A stretch of 64,000 nucleotides of DNA from Pseudomonas sp. MYb60 (GCF_002979555.1 NZ_PCOZ01000003.1:124001-188000); one strand, 5' to 3'; numbered from the stretch's first letter, positions 1 through 8,571 are shown. Notes: a model not told the origin generated them from the sequence alone. Numbers and translations: made by a program.

Positions 1-513
1 ACAGATACCGATAATGCCGATACGCTGACGATCAATGAGCGGTTGCAGGCCAAGGAAGTCCACGGCGGCACTGAAATCTTCGGTGTTGATATCCGGCGAG
101 GCAACGTCACGGGGTTCGCCTGTGCTTTCACCGGTGAAGGATGGATCAAATGCGATCGTGACAAAACCACGTTCGGCCATGGTCTGTGCATACAGACCGG
201 AGGATTGCTCTTTCACAGCGCCGAACGGCCCACTGATGGCCAGTGCGGGTAGCGGCTGGGTGCCGTGCTCATTGGGAATATACAAGTCCGCTGCAAGCGT
301 TATGCCGTAGCGATTTTTAAACGTGACTTTTTTATGTTCCACCTTGCTGCTTGGAGGGAACGTCTTGTCCCACTCTTCAGTCAGGTTCATGGCGCTCTCC
401 CGACGTGATTGTGTGGGTTCTCGGGCATCTGCTGGCAGCGCAGTGACGATTGCAGCCAGCCCAGCAAATACCGCACTTTTTATCCCCCCGAAGCGGGAAT
501 ATGAAATGTCCAT
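1..513 (-). CDS. Secreted alpha/beta hydrolase (dienelactone-hydrolase type), partial
   Basis: Only the first 171 residues lie in the window; the gene runs off the left edge. The start is the ATG ending at 513 (MDISYSRFGG). A hydrophobic stretch at about residues 9-28 ends near LPADAREP and reads as a Sec signal peptide, so the enzyme is probably periplasmic. The mature part shows alpha/beta-hydrolase strands (LYIPNEHG, ALAISGPFGAV, FVTIAFDPSFTGES). GIIGIC stands right at the edge where the family's nucleophile elbow falls, which hints at a cysteine nucleophile as in dienelactone hydrolases; the following residues are not visible. It is divergent from the AraC regulator at 755, its likely regulator. 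Substrate unknown. Confidence 0.85.
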   Translation of the reverse strand, partial: MDISYSRFGGIKSAVFAGLAAIVTALPADAREPTQSRRESAMNLTEEWDKTFPPSSKVEHKKVTFKNRYGITLAADLYIPNEHGTQPLPALAISGPFGAVKEQSSGLYAQTMAERGFVTIAFDPSFTGESTGEPRDVASPDINTEDFSAAVDFLGLQPLIDRQRIGIIGIC

Positions 514-754
514 GCTTGACTCCTGGTTTCACATTGACGGGTGAGCTCGCCACTGGCGGCACTCATCCGAGGAAGACTCGACCTTTCAACCCTTCGGCGA
601 TCACGTGCAGGTTGGATGTACATTCTCCCGTTCCACTTGAGGGCTATGTAGTGCGATCCGCTGGTTTACTTGCCTGATCCTGTGAGGAGGGTTTTATTTG
701 AGGGACGCAGTCGCGCGCGCGGGTTAGAGTTCAAACCAGAGGTATGAGATCACT

Positions 755-1675
755 ATGACGAACACACTCACCCCCCGGCAGACATCGACACAGGAAAGGC
801 TTGCGCAGATCATTGGCGCGCATATTTCCAAACCAGGCGATTGCGCAACCGCCATACCAGGCCTGGGTTTGTTCCGGCGCGAGCATCCGGCGCCGCCCAT
901 CGTCTGCATGGTTGAACCGAGCATCATCCTCGTCGTTCGCGGCGAGAAGCGGCTTTGGGTGGGAGGCGAGGGCTTTCCCTACGACACATCGCGGTTTTTG
1001 ATTACTTCACTGGACTTGCCTGCCAACTCTGAGGTGCTGGTTGCCTCTGCGCAGCAACCGTGCCTCGGACTGGTGTTGAAGCTTGATCTGCGTGTGCTTG
1101 CAGAGTTGATCACGCAAAGCGACCTGCCACCTGCCCGTGACCGCTCAGTTGCAAAGGGTGTCGGGATCGGATCGATGACGAGCGCCATGCTGGCGTCATT
1201 CGAACGATTGTTGGCGCTGCTGGATGAGCCCGAATCCATATCGATTCTTGCCCCCTTGATCCAGCGAGAGATTCACTACCGGGTCTTGCAGAGCGATCAA
1301 GCGAGCCGGCTGCGTCAAATAACGTCGGTCGATGGCCAGGGCTATCGGATCGCCAAAGCCATCGATTGGCTCAAGCTGCACTACACAGCGGCACTTCGCG
1401 TTGAAGAGCTTGCCGCCAGGGTGCAGATGAGCGCTCCGACGTTTCACCACCACTTCCGCCAGCTCACAACGATGAGCCCGCTGCAGTATCAAAAGTGGCT
1501 GCGACTGAATGAGGCAAGGCGACTGATGCTCAACGAACATCAGGACGCGTCCAGCGCGGCCTACAAGGTTGGATATGAAAGCCCGTCTCAGTTCAGCCGC
1601 GAGTACAGTCGCCTGTTTGGCGCACCACCCAAGCGGGATATCGCAACGCTGCGAGGGCAGGTGGTGCAGGCTTGA
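755..1675 (+). CDS. AraC family regulator with AraC-type N-terminal domain
   Basis: This 306-residue transcription factor has an effector-binding N-terminal domain of the AraC_N type at about residues 20-180 (IILVVRGEKRLWVGGEGF is typical of this family's cupin-like part). It is followed by two helix-turn-helix units at about 200-300 (VEELAARVQMSAPTFHHHF and AAYKVGYESPSQFSREYSRLF). Length matches the family. The start has GAGG about a dozen bases upstream. It is divergent from the hydrolase ending at 513, with about 240 bases between them that must hold both promoters, so control of the hydrolase is the simplest inference. The inducer is unknown. Confidence 0.9.
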   Translation: MTNTLTPRQTSTQERLAQIIGAHISKPGDCATAIPGLGLFRREHPAPPIVCMVEPSIILVVRGEKRLWVGGEGFPYDTSRFLITSLDLPANSEVLVASAQQPCLGLVLKLDLRVLAELITQSDLPPARDRSVAKGVGIGSMTSAMLASFERLLALLDEPESISILAPLIQREIHYRVLQSDQASRLRQITSVDGQGYRIAKAIDWLKLHYTAALRVEELAARVQMSAPTFHHHFRQLTTMSPLQYQKWLRLNEARRLMLNEHQDASSAAYKVGYESPSQFSREYSRLFGAPPKRDIATLRGQVVQA

Positions 1676-1750
1676 AAGGGTGCTGAGACGATCAGTGCGA
1701 ATGGCCAATCCAAGCCTGTGGCACTCATCGTGGGCATGCCAGTCTTGGGT

Positions 1751-2761
1751 CTAATGATCGAGCCTGCGCCAGCGCCCCGGGGTGATTTTTTCCTGGCCCC
1801 GAAAGGCTCTGTAGAACGAGTTCGTGTCCTGGTAGCCGAGTCGGTAGGCCACCTCCTTGACGCCGAGTGATTGATTGCCGAGCAATTCACGGCTGAGTTC
1901 ACTGCGTGCTTCTGTCAGCAGTGCCCTGAAGGTTTTACCTTCAACAGAGATTTTGCGTTGAAGGCTGCGAGGGCTGAAGCCCAATTCACAGGCCACGGTG
2001 GCCATGTCCGTGCGCCCCTCGGCCATCATCCGCTTCAATGCCGCTTTCACTCGCTCGCCCAAGCTGGCGTGCTGTTCAATCTCGTCGACGGCAGTCGAGA
2101 GCGCCGGCGTCAGCATCTGCAGCAATTCAGGGTTGTGCGTGGGGAATCCCAGCGCCAGGTCGGCTGAGGCCAGCACCAGCCGGTCTCGCTGGGTCCCGAA
2201 GCGAATGGGGCAGCCAAAAAAAACCGCGTGGCAACCGGTTGCGGGGGCGGCGCGTCGAAGGTCTACCGACACCGGAAGTAGGTGCTTGCCAGTGCCTCGA
2301 CGCCCCACTTCCAACAACAGTGCAAAGCTGGCATCCACCGCTATGTGGGGCTCGGGTGGTGTGTCTGCGGGCCATTCGATCGTCACCACGGTGTTGCCCC
2401 GGCGCTCGTCGAAGCACATCCGATCGGGGCTGCACAGCCGCTTGAAGCGGGCCAGGCGCGTGAGTGCGTCCTGAAAGTCAGCGGCGTAGGTAGCGGCCAG
2501 GAACGCAAGCATGTGCGTTGAGGTACTCGTTTGCGTGACCATGCGGATACCGGCAGATGGATCGCCGCTCAGTGCTTCTATCGCATTCCAGATGGCGAAA
2601 AGCTGAGGAGTGTTGATCACACGGGTGTCGTCCAGATGCCAGGTGCCCGGAAGATGGGCGTGCTGCAGAACCGCTGCGGGGTCTAAACCCAGTTGCGTAA
2701 CGGCTTGCCAGAACGATTGGGGCAGTTTGCAGGCCGTCGAGACCGCGTCGTGGATCGGCAT
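1751..2761 (-). CDS. AraC family regulator, OruR/ArgR-like architecture
   Basis: This 336-residue regulator has the 'arabinose-binding-like' N-terminal domain at about residues 15-200 (PQSFWQAVTQLGLDP, NTPQLFAIWNAIEALSGDP) and a C-terminal AraC DNA-binding domain (TVACELGFSPRSLQRKI, VAYRLGYQDTNSFYRAFRG). I chose the ATG ending at 2761 because GGAA lies about 10 bases upstream, the N-terminus then begins at the conserved domain, and the length fits the family. A longer in-frame reading to 2863 adds 34 residues that look non-coding. No obvious target gene adjoins it; the glutathione transferase at 2963 is divergent and is the nearest candidate. Confidence 0.87.
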   Translation of the reverse strand: MPIHDAVSTACKLPQSFWQAVTQLGLDPAAVLQHAHLPGTWHLDDTRVINTPQLFAIWNAIEALSGDPSAGIRMVTQTSTSTHMLAFLAATYAADFQDALTRLARFKRLCSPDRMCFDERRGNTVVTIEWPADTPPEPHIAVDASFALLLEVGRRGTGKHLLPVSVDLRRAAPATGCHAVFFGCPIRFGTQRDRLVLASADLALGFPTHNPELLQMLTPALSTAVDEIEQHASLGERVKAALKRMMAEGRTDMATVACELGFSPRSLQRKISVEGKTFRALLTEARSELSRELLGNQSLGVKEVAYRLGYQDTNSFYRAFRGQEKITPGRWRRLDH

Positions 2762-2962
2762 TTCGTTGTTCCATCTTCCAGCGTGCGGCCCAAAGTGGCG
2801 TGCACCGTGCCGGGGTTGAATGGTCGTGGCTCGGCAGCCGCCTGATGGGGCTTGAACGGTCATTGGCGCGAACGGCGAGCGATCTGGCGTATGTTGCCAG
2901 TTTAACCCGCGTCGATCACCTCTAACCTTTGCCCCAGGTTTTCACTCAGCAGGACATCAGTT

Positions 2963-3631
2963 ATGACGATCACGTTCTACACCAACCCCAATTCGCGCGG
3001 CCGAATCGTGCGCTGGATGCTTGAGGAAATCGGCTGCCCCTATGAGACGGTTGTCATGGACTATCGGCCCAGCAGCGAGTCAGATCCCTGGGGCGGCGCG
3101 GAGCTTGCCCGGCCTGACCGCGCAGATGTTGAACGGCAGCGGTTTTTCGATGAGCTCAACCCCATCGGCAAGATTCCTGCGATCGTGCACGATGGCCGTG
3201 TGATCTCCGAAAGCGCGGCCATCTGCGCCTACCTCGCCGAGTCGTTTCCTGAGGCCGGCCTGGCTCCCACCGCAGACGAGCGCGCAGATTATTACCGCTG
3301 GATGTTCTTCGCCGCAGGCCCGGTGGAGCAGGCGGTAACGAATTTCCGTGCTGGTTTTACGCCGACGACCGAGCAGGCGTTTTTCCTGGGCTACGGCAGT
3401 TACGATCGCACGGTCGATCAGTTGGAGCGCGCAGTCGCATCCAAAACCTACATAGCAGGCGAGCGCTTTACCGCTGCCGATATCTACGTCGGCTCTCATG
3501 TGGGATGGGGCCTGGGGCTGCAAACATTGCCTGGCCGACAAGCCTTCATGGACTATGCGCAAAGGCTGATGGCCCGGCCTGCCTACGCACGCGCCGTCGC
3601 CAAGGACAATCAATTATTGACACAAAGCTGA
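2963..3631 (+). CDS. Glutathione S-transferase family protein
   Basis: This 222-residue cytosolic enzyme would conjugate glutathione to electrophiles or act as a reductase. The N-terminal thioredoxin-like domain (ITFYTNPNSRGRIVRWMLEE) carries a Ser/Arg-type active-site start (NSRGR). The conserved cis-Pro/glutathione-binding segment NPIGKIPAIVHDG and the gamma-glutamyl contact ISESAAICAYLAE follow at about 70-100. The C-terminal all-helical domain includes the GERFTAADIYVG N-capping motif at about residue 170. Length is normal. It is a single gene; a strong hairpin follows at 3655. Confidence 0.93.
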   Translation: MTITFYTNPNSRGRIVRWMLEEIGCPYETVVMDYRPSSESDPWGGAELARPDRADVERQRFFDELNPIGKIPAIVHDGRVISESAAICAYLAESFPEAGLAPTADERADYYRWMFFAAGPVEQAVTNFRAGFTPTTEQAFFLGYGSYDRTVDQLERAVASKTYIAGERFTAADIYVGSHVGWGLGLQTLPGRQAFMDYAQRLMARPAYARAVAKDNQLLTQS

Positions 3632-3654
3632 TGGCTTGACCCTGAATGGCGTGT

Positions 3655-3676
3655 CCGCCCTCAAGACGGAGGGCGG
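3655..3676. terminator. Hairpin between convergent genes
   Basis: An 8-bp perfect stem (CCGCCCTC / GAGGGCGG) with a six-base loop lies between the 3' ends of the glutathione transferase and the convergent symporter gene. There is no clear T-run on either strand, so it may be a weak bidirectional terminator or an RNA-stabilising stem. Confidence 0.5.
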
Positions 3677-3688
3677 CATGCAGTCATT

Positions 3689-4540
3689 TCACCGTCGCAC
3701 CGAAAAGGCGAAGGCCAGGCCGCCCACATACATCAGCACGCCGTAGATGGCTGCCGGGACAACCAGGGAATCGTCCTGCAGTACCGTGCTGCCGATGACG
3801 ATCGCCAGTGTGGCGTTCTGCATTGCCGTTTCAATGGCGACGGTCACGGCCTGACGCCGCTCCAGCCGGCCAATTTTAGCCACGCCGAAGCCCAGGGCCA
3901 GCATCAGCACATTGAGCGCCACGGCCAGGGGTGCCACAACACTGAAGTGCTGTTCGAACAGGTTCCAATTCTTGACGACCGCGCCGATCACAATTACCAC
4001 AAAAGCCAGCGTCGACAGGCGCGTCGCAAGTGGCTCAAAGCGCTGGGTAGCCTGCGGCCATACCCGCCGCGTGAGCATCCCGAGTCCGACGGGAAGGCCC
4101 AGCATGGCGAACACCTGAATCATCATGAAGCCCACCGGGAAGTCGATGTTCTGGTTCGCGCCAAGAAAGTGCCCCATTGCCAGCGTCACGATCAGCGGCA
4201 GCGTGACGATGGTGACCAGGCTGGCCGCAGCGGTGAAGCTGAGCGCCAGGGCGACATCGCCGCGGGCAATATAGGTCAGCAGATTAGAGGTTGTTCCTGT
4301 CGGACAGGCCGCAATCAGCATGAACCCGACCGCCAGCGCTCCGGGAAGAGGAAACGCGAGGAGGAGGGCGAAACATACCAGCGGCAACAGCACAAAATGG
4401 CAAACGAAACCGAGCAGGAACGCGCGTGGCTGTGCCGCAATACGCCTGAAGTCAGCGGGTACCAGACCCAATCCGAGCGAAAACATGATCAATGCCAGCA
4501 ACAGCGGCATGAGCACTGTTGCGAGTAGGTCGCCAGACAA
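3689..4540 (-). CDS. Bile acid:sodium symporter (BASS) family transporter
   Basis: This 283-residue inner-membrane protein has about nine hydrophobic segments. Family signatures include LIAACPTGTTSNLLTYIARGD, the sodium-coordinating loop of the first half, and the second-half segment VAIETAMQNATLAIVIG; both inverted-repeat halves are present. Despite the name, bacterial members carry varied organic anions, so the substrate cannot be read from sequence. It is the last gene of a minus-strand run after the class II aldolase (5986) and HD protein (5185), with 57 bases after the HD stop. It probably imports the substrate of those two enzymes. Confidence 0.88.
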   Translation of the reverse strand: MSGDLLATVLMPLLLALIMFSLGLGLVPADFRRIAAQPRAFLLGFVCHFVLLPLVCFALLLAFPLPGALAVGFMLIAACPTGTTSNLLTYIARGDVALALSFTAAASLVTIVTLPLIVTLAMGHFLGANQNIDFPVGFMMIQVFAMLGLPVGLGMLTRRVWPQATQRFEPLATRLSTLAFVVIVIGAVVKNWNLFEQHFSVVAPLAVALNVLMLALGFGVAKIGRLERRQAVTVAIETAMQNATLAIVIGSTVLQDDSLVVPAAIYGVLMYVGGLAFAFSVRR

Positions 4541-4597
4541 GGAACTCTCCCAAGCGCCGTCATTGCGGCGCGATTGTTGTGATAGGGGTCGACGCGG

Positions 4598-5185
4598 TCA
4601 GCGTTGGTTGGACGGCATGTAGATACTGCGTTTGGGGGTTGTCATGACGCGTCGCAACAGCGGTTCGAAAAACTCCAGGGGCAGTGTTTCCGTCGCGGGG
4701 TTGAACGCGGCTGCGTCGTACTTTTCACAGAACTCGACGGTTCGCTGGTAAAGGTCTGGCAGGTTCGAAAATCGATCGCGCGCATTGCGATCCAGTCCCA
4801 GGTGTTGGAAAAAATAATAGCCTTGAAACAAGCCATGATTGGCCACCATCCAGTGGTTCTCCGTGCTGACGAAGGGCTGCAATATGACCGCGGCCATGTC
4901 CGCGTGATTGAAGCTGGCGAGCGTATCGCCGATGTCATGCACCAATGCACACACGACGTATTCCTCATCCTGGCCATCAAGGTGCGCCAGTGTGGCCGTC
5001 TGCAGGCTGTGGGTCAGCCGATCCACGGCAAAACCACCGTAGTCGCCGGCCAGCAAGCGCAGGTGGTCGAGAATGCGGTCGGGTAACTTGAGGGCATGCA
5101 GCTTTTGCTCGTCTGCGATCACGCGCCAATCATCCAGCGTACCGTCGCGCATGTGGTGAAAGGTGGCTTGCAAAGTCGGTTTCAT
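4598..5185 (-). CDS. HD-domain protein, candidate PhnZ/MIOX-like diiron oxygenase
   Basis: This 195-residue protein has an HD fold. Visible putative metal ligands are H59 (RLTHSLQTAT), H83 and D84 (LVHDIGD), H94 (FNHADMA), H117 (VANHGLF) and D157 (CEKYDAAAFNP). This is the six-ligand pattern of the mixed-valent diiron HD oxygenases (PhnZ, TmpB, myo-inositol oxygenase), which cleave C-C or C-P bonds. Ordinary HD phosphohydrolases often share only some of these positions, so the oxygenase reading is an inference. It starts 12 bases after the class II aldolase stop and so is almost certainly co-transcribed with it, and the BASS transporter follows. The substrate is unknown. Confidence 0.85.
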   Translation of the reverse strand: MKPTLQATFHHMRDGTLDDWRVIADEQKLHALKLPDRILDHLRLLAGDYGGFAVDRLTHSLQTATLAHLDGQDEEYVVCALVHDIGDTLASFNHADMAAVILQPFVSTENHWMVANHGLFQGYYFFQHLGLDRNARDRFSNLPDLYQRTVEFCEKYDAAAFNPATETLPLEFFEPLLRRVMTTPKRSIYMPSNQR

Positions 5186-5197
5186 ACCTGGTTCCTG

Positions 5198-5986
5198 TCA
5201 GAGGCGAAAGCCGGGATCAATCCGGTCGAGTCGACGCAATAAGCCTGGCCAAGCGAGTGCGCCGCCCAGGCCGTGGGTCACCTGTTGCGCCTGAGCCGCG
5301 ATACCGGCCAGCACATCGGAACCTATCGGCGTAATCGGCACACCGCCCGACAGCGCGCGCACTTGAATCATGCAGGCGGCTTCAAAGATATACATCGCCA
5401 GGAAGGCATCGGCCACACTGGCACCCACCGTCAGTAATCCGTGATTGCGTAGCATCATGAAGGTACGGTTGCCCAAGTGCTCAACCAGCCGTGGTTTTTC
5501 ATCATCGTTGAGTGCCACGCCTTCGTAATCGTGATAAGCCAGCGATGCCAGCACGAACAGTGACTGTTGCGACAACGGTAGCAGACCCTCCGCTTGTGCG
5601 GAGACCGCGCAACCATTGATTGAATGCGCATGCATCACGCAGTGGGCATCCGGTCGAGCCGCATGCACGGCGCTGTGGATCGTAAAACCGGCTGGGTTCA
5701 CGTCATGGGGCGAGTCCGCGACCTTACGGCCCTGGTAATCGACCTTGACCAGGCTGCTGGCAGTGATTTCGTCGAACAGATAACCATAGGGGTTGATCAG
5801 GAAGTGGCCGTTTTCACCCGGCACTCGGCACGAAATGTGAGTGAAGACGAGGTCATCCCAGCCGAAGCTCGCGTACAGCCTGTAGGCCGCCGCTAGCTCC
5901 ACACGGGCGTTCCATTCGGCGTCACTGACGCGGCCTTGCAGGCTGGTAGCGTGGGAGGAGGGCATCGCAACAAGGGGGTGGCTCAT
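5198..5986 (-). CDS. Class II aldolase/adducin family protein
   Basis: This 262-residue cytosolic zinc-dependent aldolase or decarboxylase has two of the three metal-binding histidines in HAHSINGCAVS at about residue 118 and the third in LRNHGLLTVG at about 180. The phosphate-binding region seen in fuculose-phosphate aldolase is less evident. FSLINPYGYLF-like text (HFLINPYGYLFDEI) matches the subgroup often annotated as 'class II aldolase' in gamma-proteobacteria. First gene of a three-gene run with the HD protein and the BASS transporter, divergent from the LysR regulator at 6089. Confidence 0.92.
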   Translation of the reverse strand: MSHPLVAMPSSHATSLQGRVSDAEWNARVELAAAYRLYASFGWDDLVFTHISCRVPGENGHFLINPYGYLFDEITASSLVKVDYQGRKVADSPHDVNPAGFTIHSAVHAARPDAHCVMHAHSINGCAVSAQAEGLLPLSQQSLFVLASLAYHDYEGVALNDDEKPRLVEHLGNRTFMMLRNHGLLTVGASVADAFLAMYIFEAACMIQVRALSGGVPITPIGSDVLAGIAAQAQQVTHGLGGALAWPGLLRRLDRIDPGFRL

Positions 5987-6057
5987 GGTGGCGGCTCCGG
6001 TTGATTGAATAGCGCAGCGAAATAATCATGAGCGCGCCAGGGTATAAACTGAAATAA

Positions 6058-6073
6058 CGGATGGCGTATTCCG
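6058..6073. promoter_or_regulatory. Candidate LysR-type operator between aldolase operon and lysR
   Basis: In the 102-base gap between the divergent aldolase and LysR genes an interrupted inverted repeat is visible (CGGA at 6058-6061, TCCG at 6070-6073, with ATAAC/ATAAC-like flanks). Its position, just upstream of the LysR start, fits an autoregulatory LysR binding site. The assignment is by eye only. Confidence 0.3.
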
Positions 6074-6088
6074 CAATAACCAACAGGA

Positions 6089-6988
6089 ATGGCGATGCTT
6101 GAAGACGATTTGGTGTACTTTTCCACCGTAGCCACTGCCGGCAGCCTGGCCCGGGCGGCCGAGCGCCTGGGAGTGTCCCAGCCTGCATTGACCAAATCGG
6201 TACAGCGGCTGGAACGGCGGCTGGGGGTGAAATTGCTGGTGCGCTCCTCACGCGGCATCGAACTGACGGACGCCGGTGCTGCGTTCCTGGTGCGCAGTCG
6301 TGCTATCTCGCGGGAACTCGAAGACGCGCAACAGGAGGCGCGCGACCTGGCGGGCGGCCAGGCGGGCATACTGCGCATTGGTGCGACGCCGGCGGCGGCT
6401 AATTTCACCTTGGCCGCCTTGCTACCTCGGCTGATAGACGAGCGGCCAGCGGCACGCATCAACTTTGTCACCGCGTTCAGCGACGCACTGCTGGATGCCG
6501 TGGCGAACCGCGACGTCGAACTGGCCCTGTTGCCGTTGCCCGAGCGCGTTGATCCAAGCCTTGAAGTGCTGCACCTGCTGGAAGACGATTATCAACTGAT
6601 CGTCAGTGATCGGCATCCGTTGGCGGGCAAGTGCAGTGTGTCGATGAGTGATCTGGCCAGCTATCAGTGGGCCGGCTCCAGCAAGCACGAATTTGCGCGT
6701 AGCCAGCTTGAACGGGCTTTTGCCCTCGAAGGGATTGCACTACCCAATCTGGTCTTCGAAGCCAATAATCTGCCGGCTCTGATGCTGGCGGTATCGCGTA
6801 CCTCACTGGTAAGCGTTTTAAACTCGCGCGCCGTGTCGCCGGAAAGCCTCCCGGCGAACGTCGTCATGCTGCCGATTTGCTCCGAACACATTCGCTGCCC
6901 GATCGGTCTGGTGTGGCGACGTGGCTACCTGTCGTCCATAGCCCTGCGGGCCAAGGCGCTTGTACAGGCCGCGGCAGTGGTCGCATGA
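6089..6988 (+). CDS. LysR family transcriptional regulator
   Basis: This 299-residue regulator has an N-terminal winged helix at residues 5-62 (SLARAAERLGVSQPALTKSVQRLE) and a periplasmic-binding-protein-like effector domain at about 90-290 (LRIGATPAAANFTLAALLP). Length is typical. It is divergent from the class II aldolase gene, the usual LysR layout, so it probably controls the aldolase-HD-BASS operon in response to a pathway metabolite. The start at 6089 was kept because the preceding ATG-rich bases give no better in-frame choice and the HTH begins where expected. Confidence 0.92.
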   Translation: MAMLEDDLVYFSTVATAGSLARAAERLGVSQPALTKSVQRLERRLGVKLLVRSSRGIELTDAGAAFLVRSRAISRELEDAQQEARDLAGGQAGILRIGATPAAANFTLAALLPRLIDERPAARINFVTAFSDALLDAVANRDVELALLPLPERVDPSLEVLHLLEDDYQLIVSDRHPLAGKCSVSMSDLASYQWAGSSKHEFARSQLERAFALEGIALPNLVFEANNLPALMLAVSRTSLVSVLNSRAVSPESLPANVVMLPICSEHIRCPIGLVWRRGYLSSIALRAKALVQAAAVVA

Positions 6989-7008
6989 GGTCTTGCCGCA
7001 GGTTGGCG

Positions 7009-7683
7009 TTACGGCCTGGTGGCGATTTCGTCGAGATGCTGCAAGAGGTCGTGAGGATCCTCGTAAACCCGCAGCGCACCCGCTCGTTCAAGCTCGCCGA
7101 TGTCGTAGCCGCCGGAGAGCAGGCCGACACCCGTCGCCTTGCAGCGCCGGGCTGCGAGCATGTCCCATATGGCATCCCCGACGACCACACATTGATCGAT
7201 GGGCGCCTTGAGCTTTTGGGCCGCAGCCAGGAACAGGTCGGGATCCGGTTTGCCGTATTTGACGTCGTCACGGGTAATGATGTTGATGTCGTTGATATCC
7301 AGGCCGAGGGCCGCCAAATTTATCCTGGCGGTGGACGAGCCTCCACTGGTGGCAATGCACCACTGTCTATTTTCTTCGGTGAGCGTGTCGAGTAGCTCGA
7401 CGGCCCCCGGCAGTGCCGTAATTTGATGTTTCAGGGCGTCGTAGGCAGCTGCGTGCTTCTCGCTCAACACTTTGCCTTGCGCTTCTGAAATGATCACGCC
7501 GGTTTCGCGTGTCAGCGTTTTCAACATCAGGCCTCCGCTCATGCCAATCTTTCGATGGATGCGCCACATGGCGAGCGGGATGTTTTCCGAGTCGAGTGCC
7601 TGCTTCCAGGCCGCTACGTTCTGGTAAACGCTGTCAGTCAGCGTCCCATCGAGGTCGAATATGAACGATGTTTCCGGACGCAT
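7009..7683 (-). CDS. HAD-superfamily hydrolase (phosphatase-like)
   Basis: This 224-residue soluble phosphohydrolase of the beta-phosphoglucomutase/phosphoglycolate phosphatase subgroup has motif I FDLDGTLTD near the N-terminus, motif II at WCIATSGGSS, a motif III lysine in VKYGKPDPDLFLAA and motif IV VVGDAIWDM. The start at 7683 is chosen because GGAGG lies six bases upstream. A reading from 7725 adds 14 unlikely residues. Monocistronic and convergent with the LysR gene. The substrate is not predictable. Confidence 0.9.
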   Translation of the reverse strand: MRPETSFIFDLDGTLTDSVYQNVAAWKQALDSENIPLAMWRIHRKIGMSGGLMLKTLTRETGVIISEAQGKVLSEKHAAAYDALKHQITALPGAVELLDTLTEENRQWCIATSGGSSTARINLAALGLDINDINIITRDDVKYGKPDPDLFLAAAQKLKAPIDQCVVVGDAIWDMLAARRCKATGVGLLSGGYDIGELERAGALRVYEDPHDLLQHLDEIATRP

Positions 7684-7949
7684 GGAGGTCCTCCGGTAGA
7701 TGATGGCATGGGCTTTTGACGCCATGAATTAAACCCTTGGCATACAGGGTTCTGAGACTGGCAGGCGCCACGCGTTCATTATTTCTGGGGCGGGGGCAGG
7801 GCAGTGTTGGCGGTTCTCTACAATTCAGGACCCGGTGGGGGAGGCGTAAATAATTGGAACGGCGCTTCAACGTGCTCGCCTAACGTTTAGCCTGTGCGCA
7901 AAGGCACAGGCGATATGCCAATAACGGCATTCTGCTAGAGGTGGATAAC

Positions 7950-8189
7950 GTGGCTAAAGACGATAAGAAAAGCAAAGATGAAGCTTCGAAAGCCAGTAAG
8001 GACTTGAAGGACAAGAAGTCTTCCCCGGCCAAGAAATCCGCAGCGGCCTCGGCGCTGTCAAAGTCTTCTGACAAGAAAGACAAGAAGAAGGATGCCGAGC
8101 CGAAAAAGTCTGCAAAGAAATCAGACAGCAAGGCAGACAAGCCGAAGAAGTCAGAGAAGTCCGATAAACCGGCGAAAAAGAAAAAGTGA
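7950..8189 (+). CDS. Small lysine-rich, low-complexity protein
   Basis: About 79 residues, composed almost entirely of Lys, Ser, Asp, Ala and Pro with repeating SDKK/KKS/PAKK units and no hydrophobic core. GTG at 7950 is preferred because AGAGG lies 9 bases upstream; a GTG three codons earlier overlaps that site. The composition resembles histone-H1-like bacterial nucleoid or polyphosphate-associated tails, but no family can be assigned. The protein is likely unstructured and basic, able to bind nucleic acid or polyanions (inference). It ends at an intrinsic terminator at 8195. Confidence 0.75.
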   Translation: MAKDDKKSKDEASKASKDLKDKKSSPAKKSAAASALSKSSDKKDKKKDAEPKKSAKKSDSKADKPKKSEKSDKPAKKKK

Positions 8190-8194
8190 AAGTG

Positions 8195-8219
8195 GCCAGG
8201 GCGTTGAGCCCTGGCTTTC
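8195..8219 (+). terminator. Intrinsic terminator of the lysine-rich gene
   Basis: A perfect 8-bp GC-rich stem (GCCAGGGC / GCCCTGGC) with a five-base loop (8203-8207) is followed by TTT, five bases after the stop codon. Confidence 0.75.
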
Positions 8220-8243
8220 ATCTTCCGGTAGTGCCAATGCGTG

Positions 8244-8333
8244 TCAAACGTCTGCGGGGAGTGAAGGGTTGCTGCAGCGCCAGAGCTTGCCCTTGACTAC
8301 GAAGTAGCGGCCATCGAGCGTCGTTGGATGCAT
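8244..8333 (-). pseudogene. Short fragment of a conserved hypothetical protein
   Basis: A 29-codon ORF (begins MHPTTLDGRYFVVKGK, then LWRCSNPSLPADV) resembles the N-terminus of a small conserved pseudomonad protein of the 'DGRYFVVRGRLWRCSNP' type. From memory that family continues for 40 or more residues with a charged helical tail; here a stop follows at once. It is either a very short gene or a truncated remnant. It overlaps the end of the small membrane ORF at 8297 in another frame, so at most one of the two C-terminal regions is likely real. Confidence 0.4.
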
Positions 8334-8497
8334 CGACGCGATTCCAGGGTATTCGTCAAAGGCGCGTGACCCGCCATGTTGTTGTGCGCAACGAGTGCGT
8401 GATGTCGACGTGCGATGCGCATCATGCCCCATAACATGGAAATGGCTATCGAGATCCATGCGGCAACTAGGCTGAAGATGGTCATTGCAAGGCTCAT
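8297..8497 (-). CDS. Small single-span membrane protein, hypothetical
   Basis: A 66-residue ORF has a clear transmembrane helix at residues 4-26 (MTIFSLVAAWISIAISMLWG) followed by a basic segment (RIARRHH), consistent with an inner-membrane anchor. GGGAG lies 8 bases before the ATG, a good ribosome-binding site. The last 20 or so residues overlap the fragment at 8244-8333 in another frame and look less protein-like, so the natural C-terminus may be compromised. Function unknown. Confidence 0.5.
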   Translation of the reverse strand: MSLAMTIFSLVAAWISIAISMLWGMMRIARRHHALVAHNNMAGHAPLTNTLESRRCIQRRSMAATS

Positions 8498-8571
8498 GAG
8501 ATTCTCCCGTTGCGTTGTTGTCTTCTTCTCTCCTGGTAAATGACCTCCCTGCCTCTGAAGGATTCAAATTA

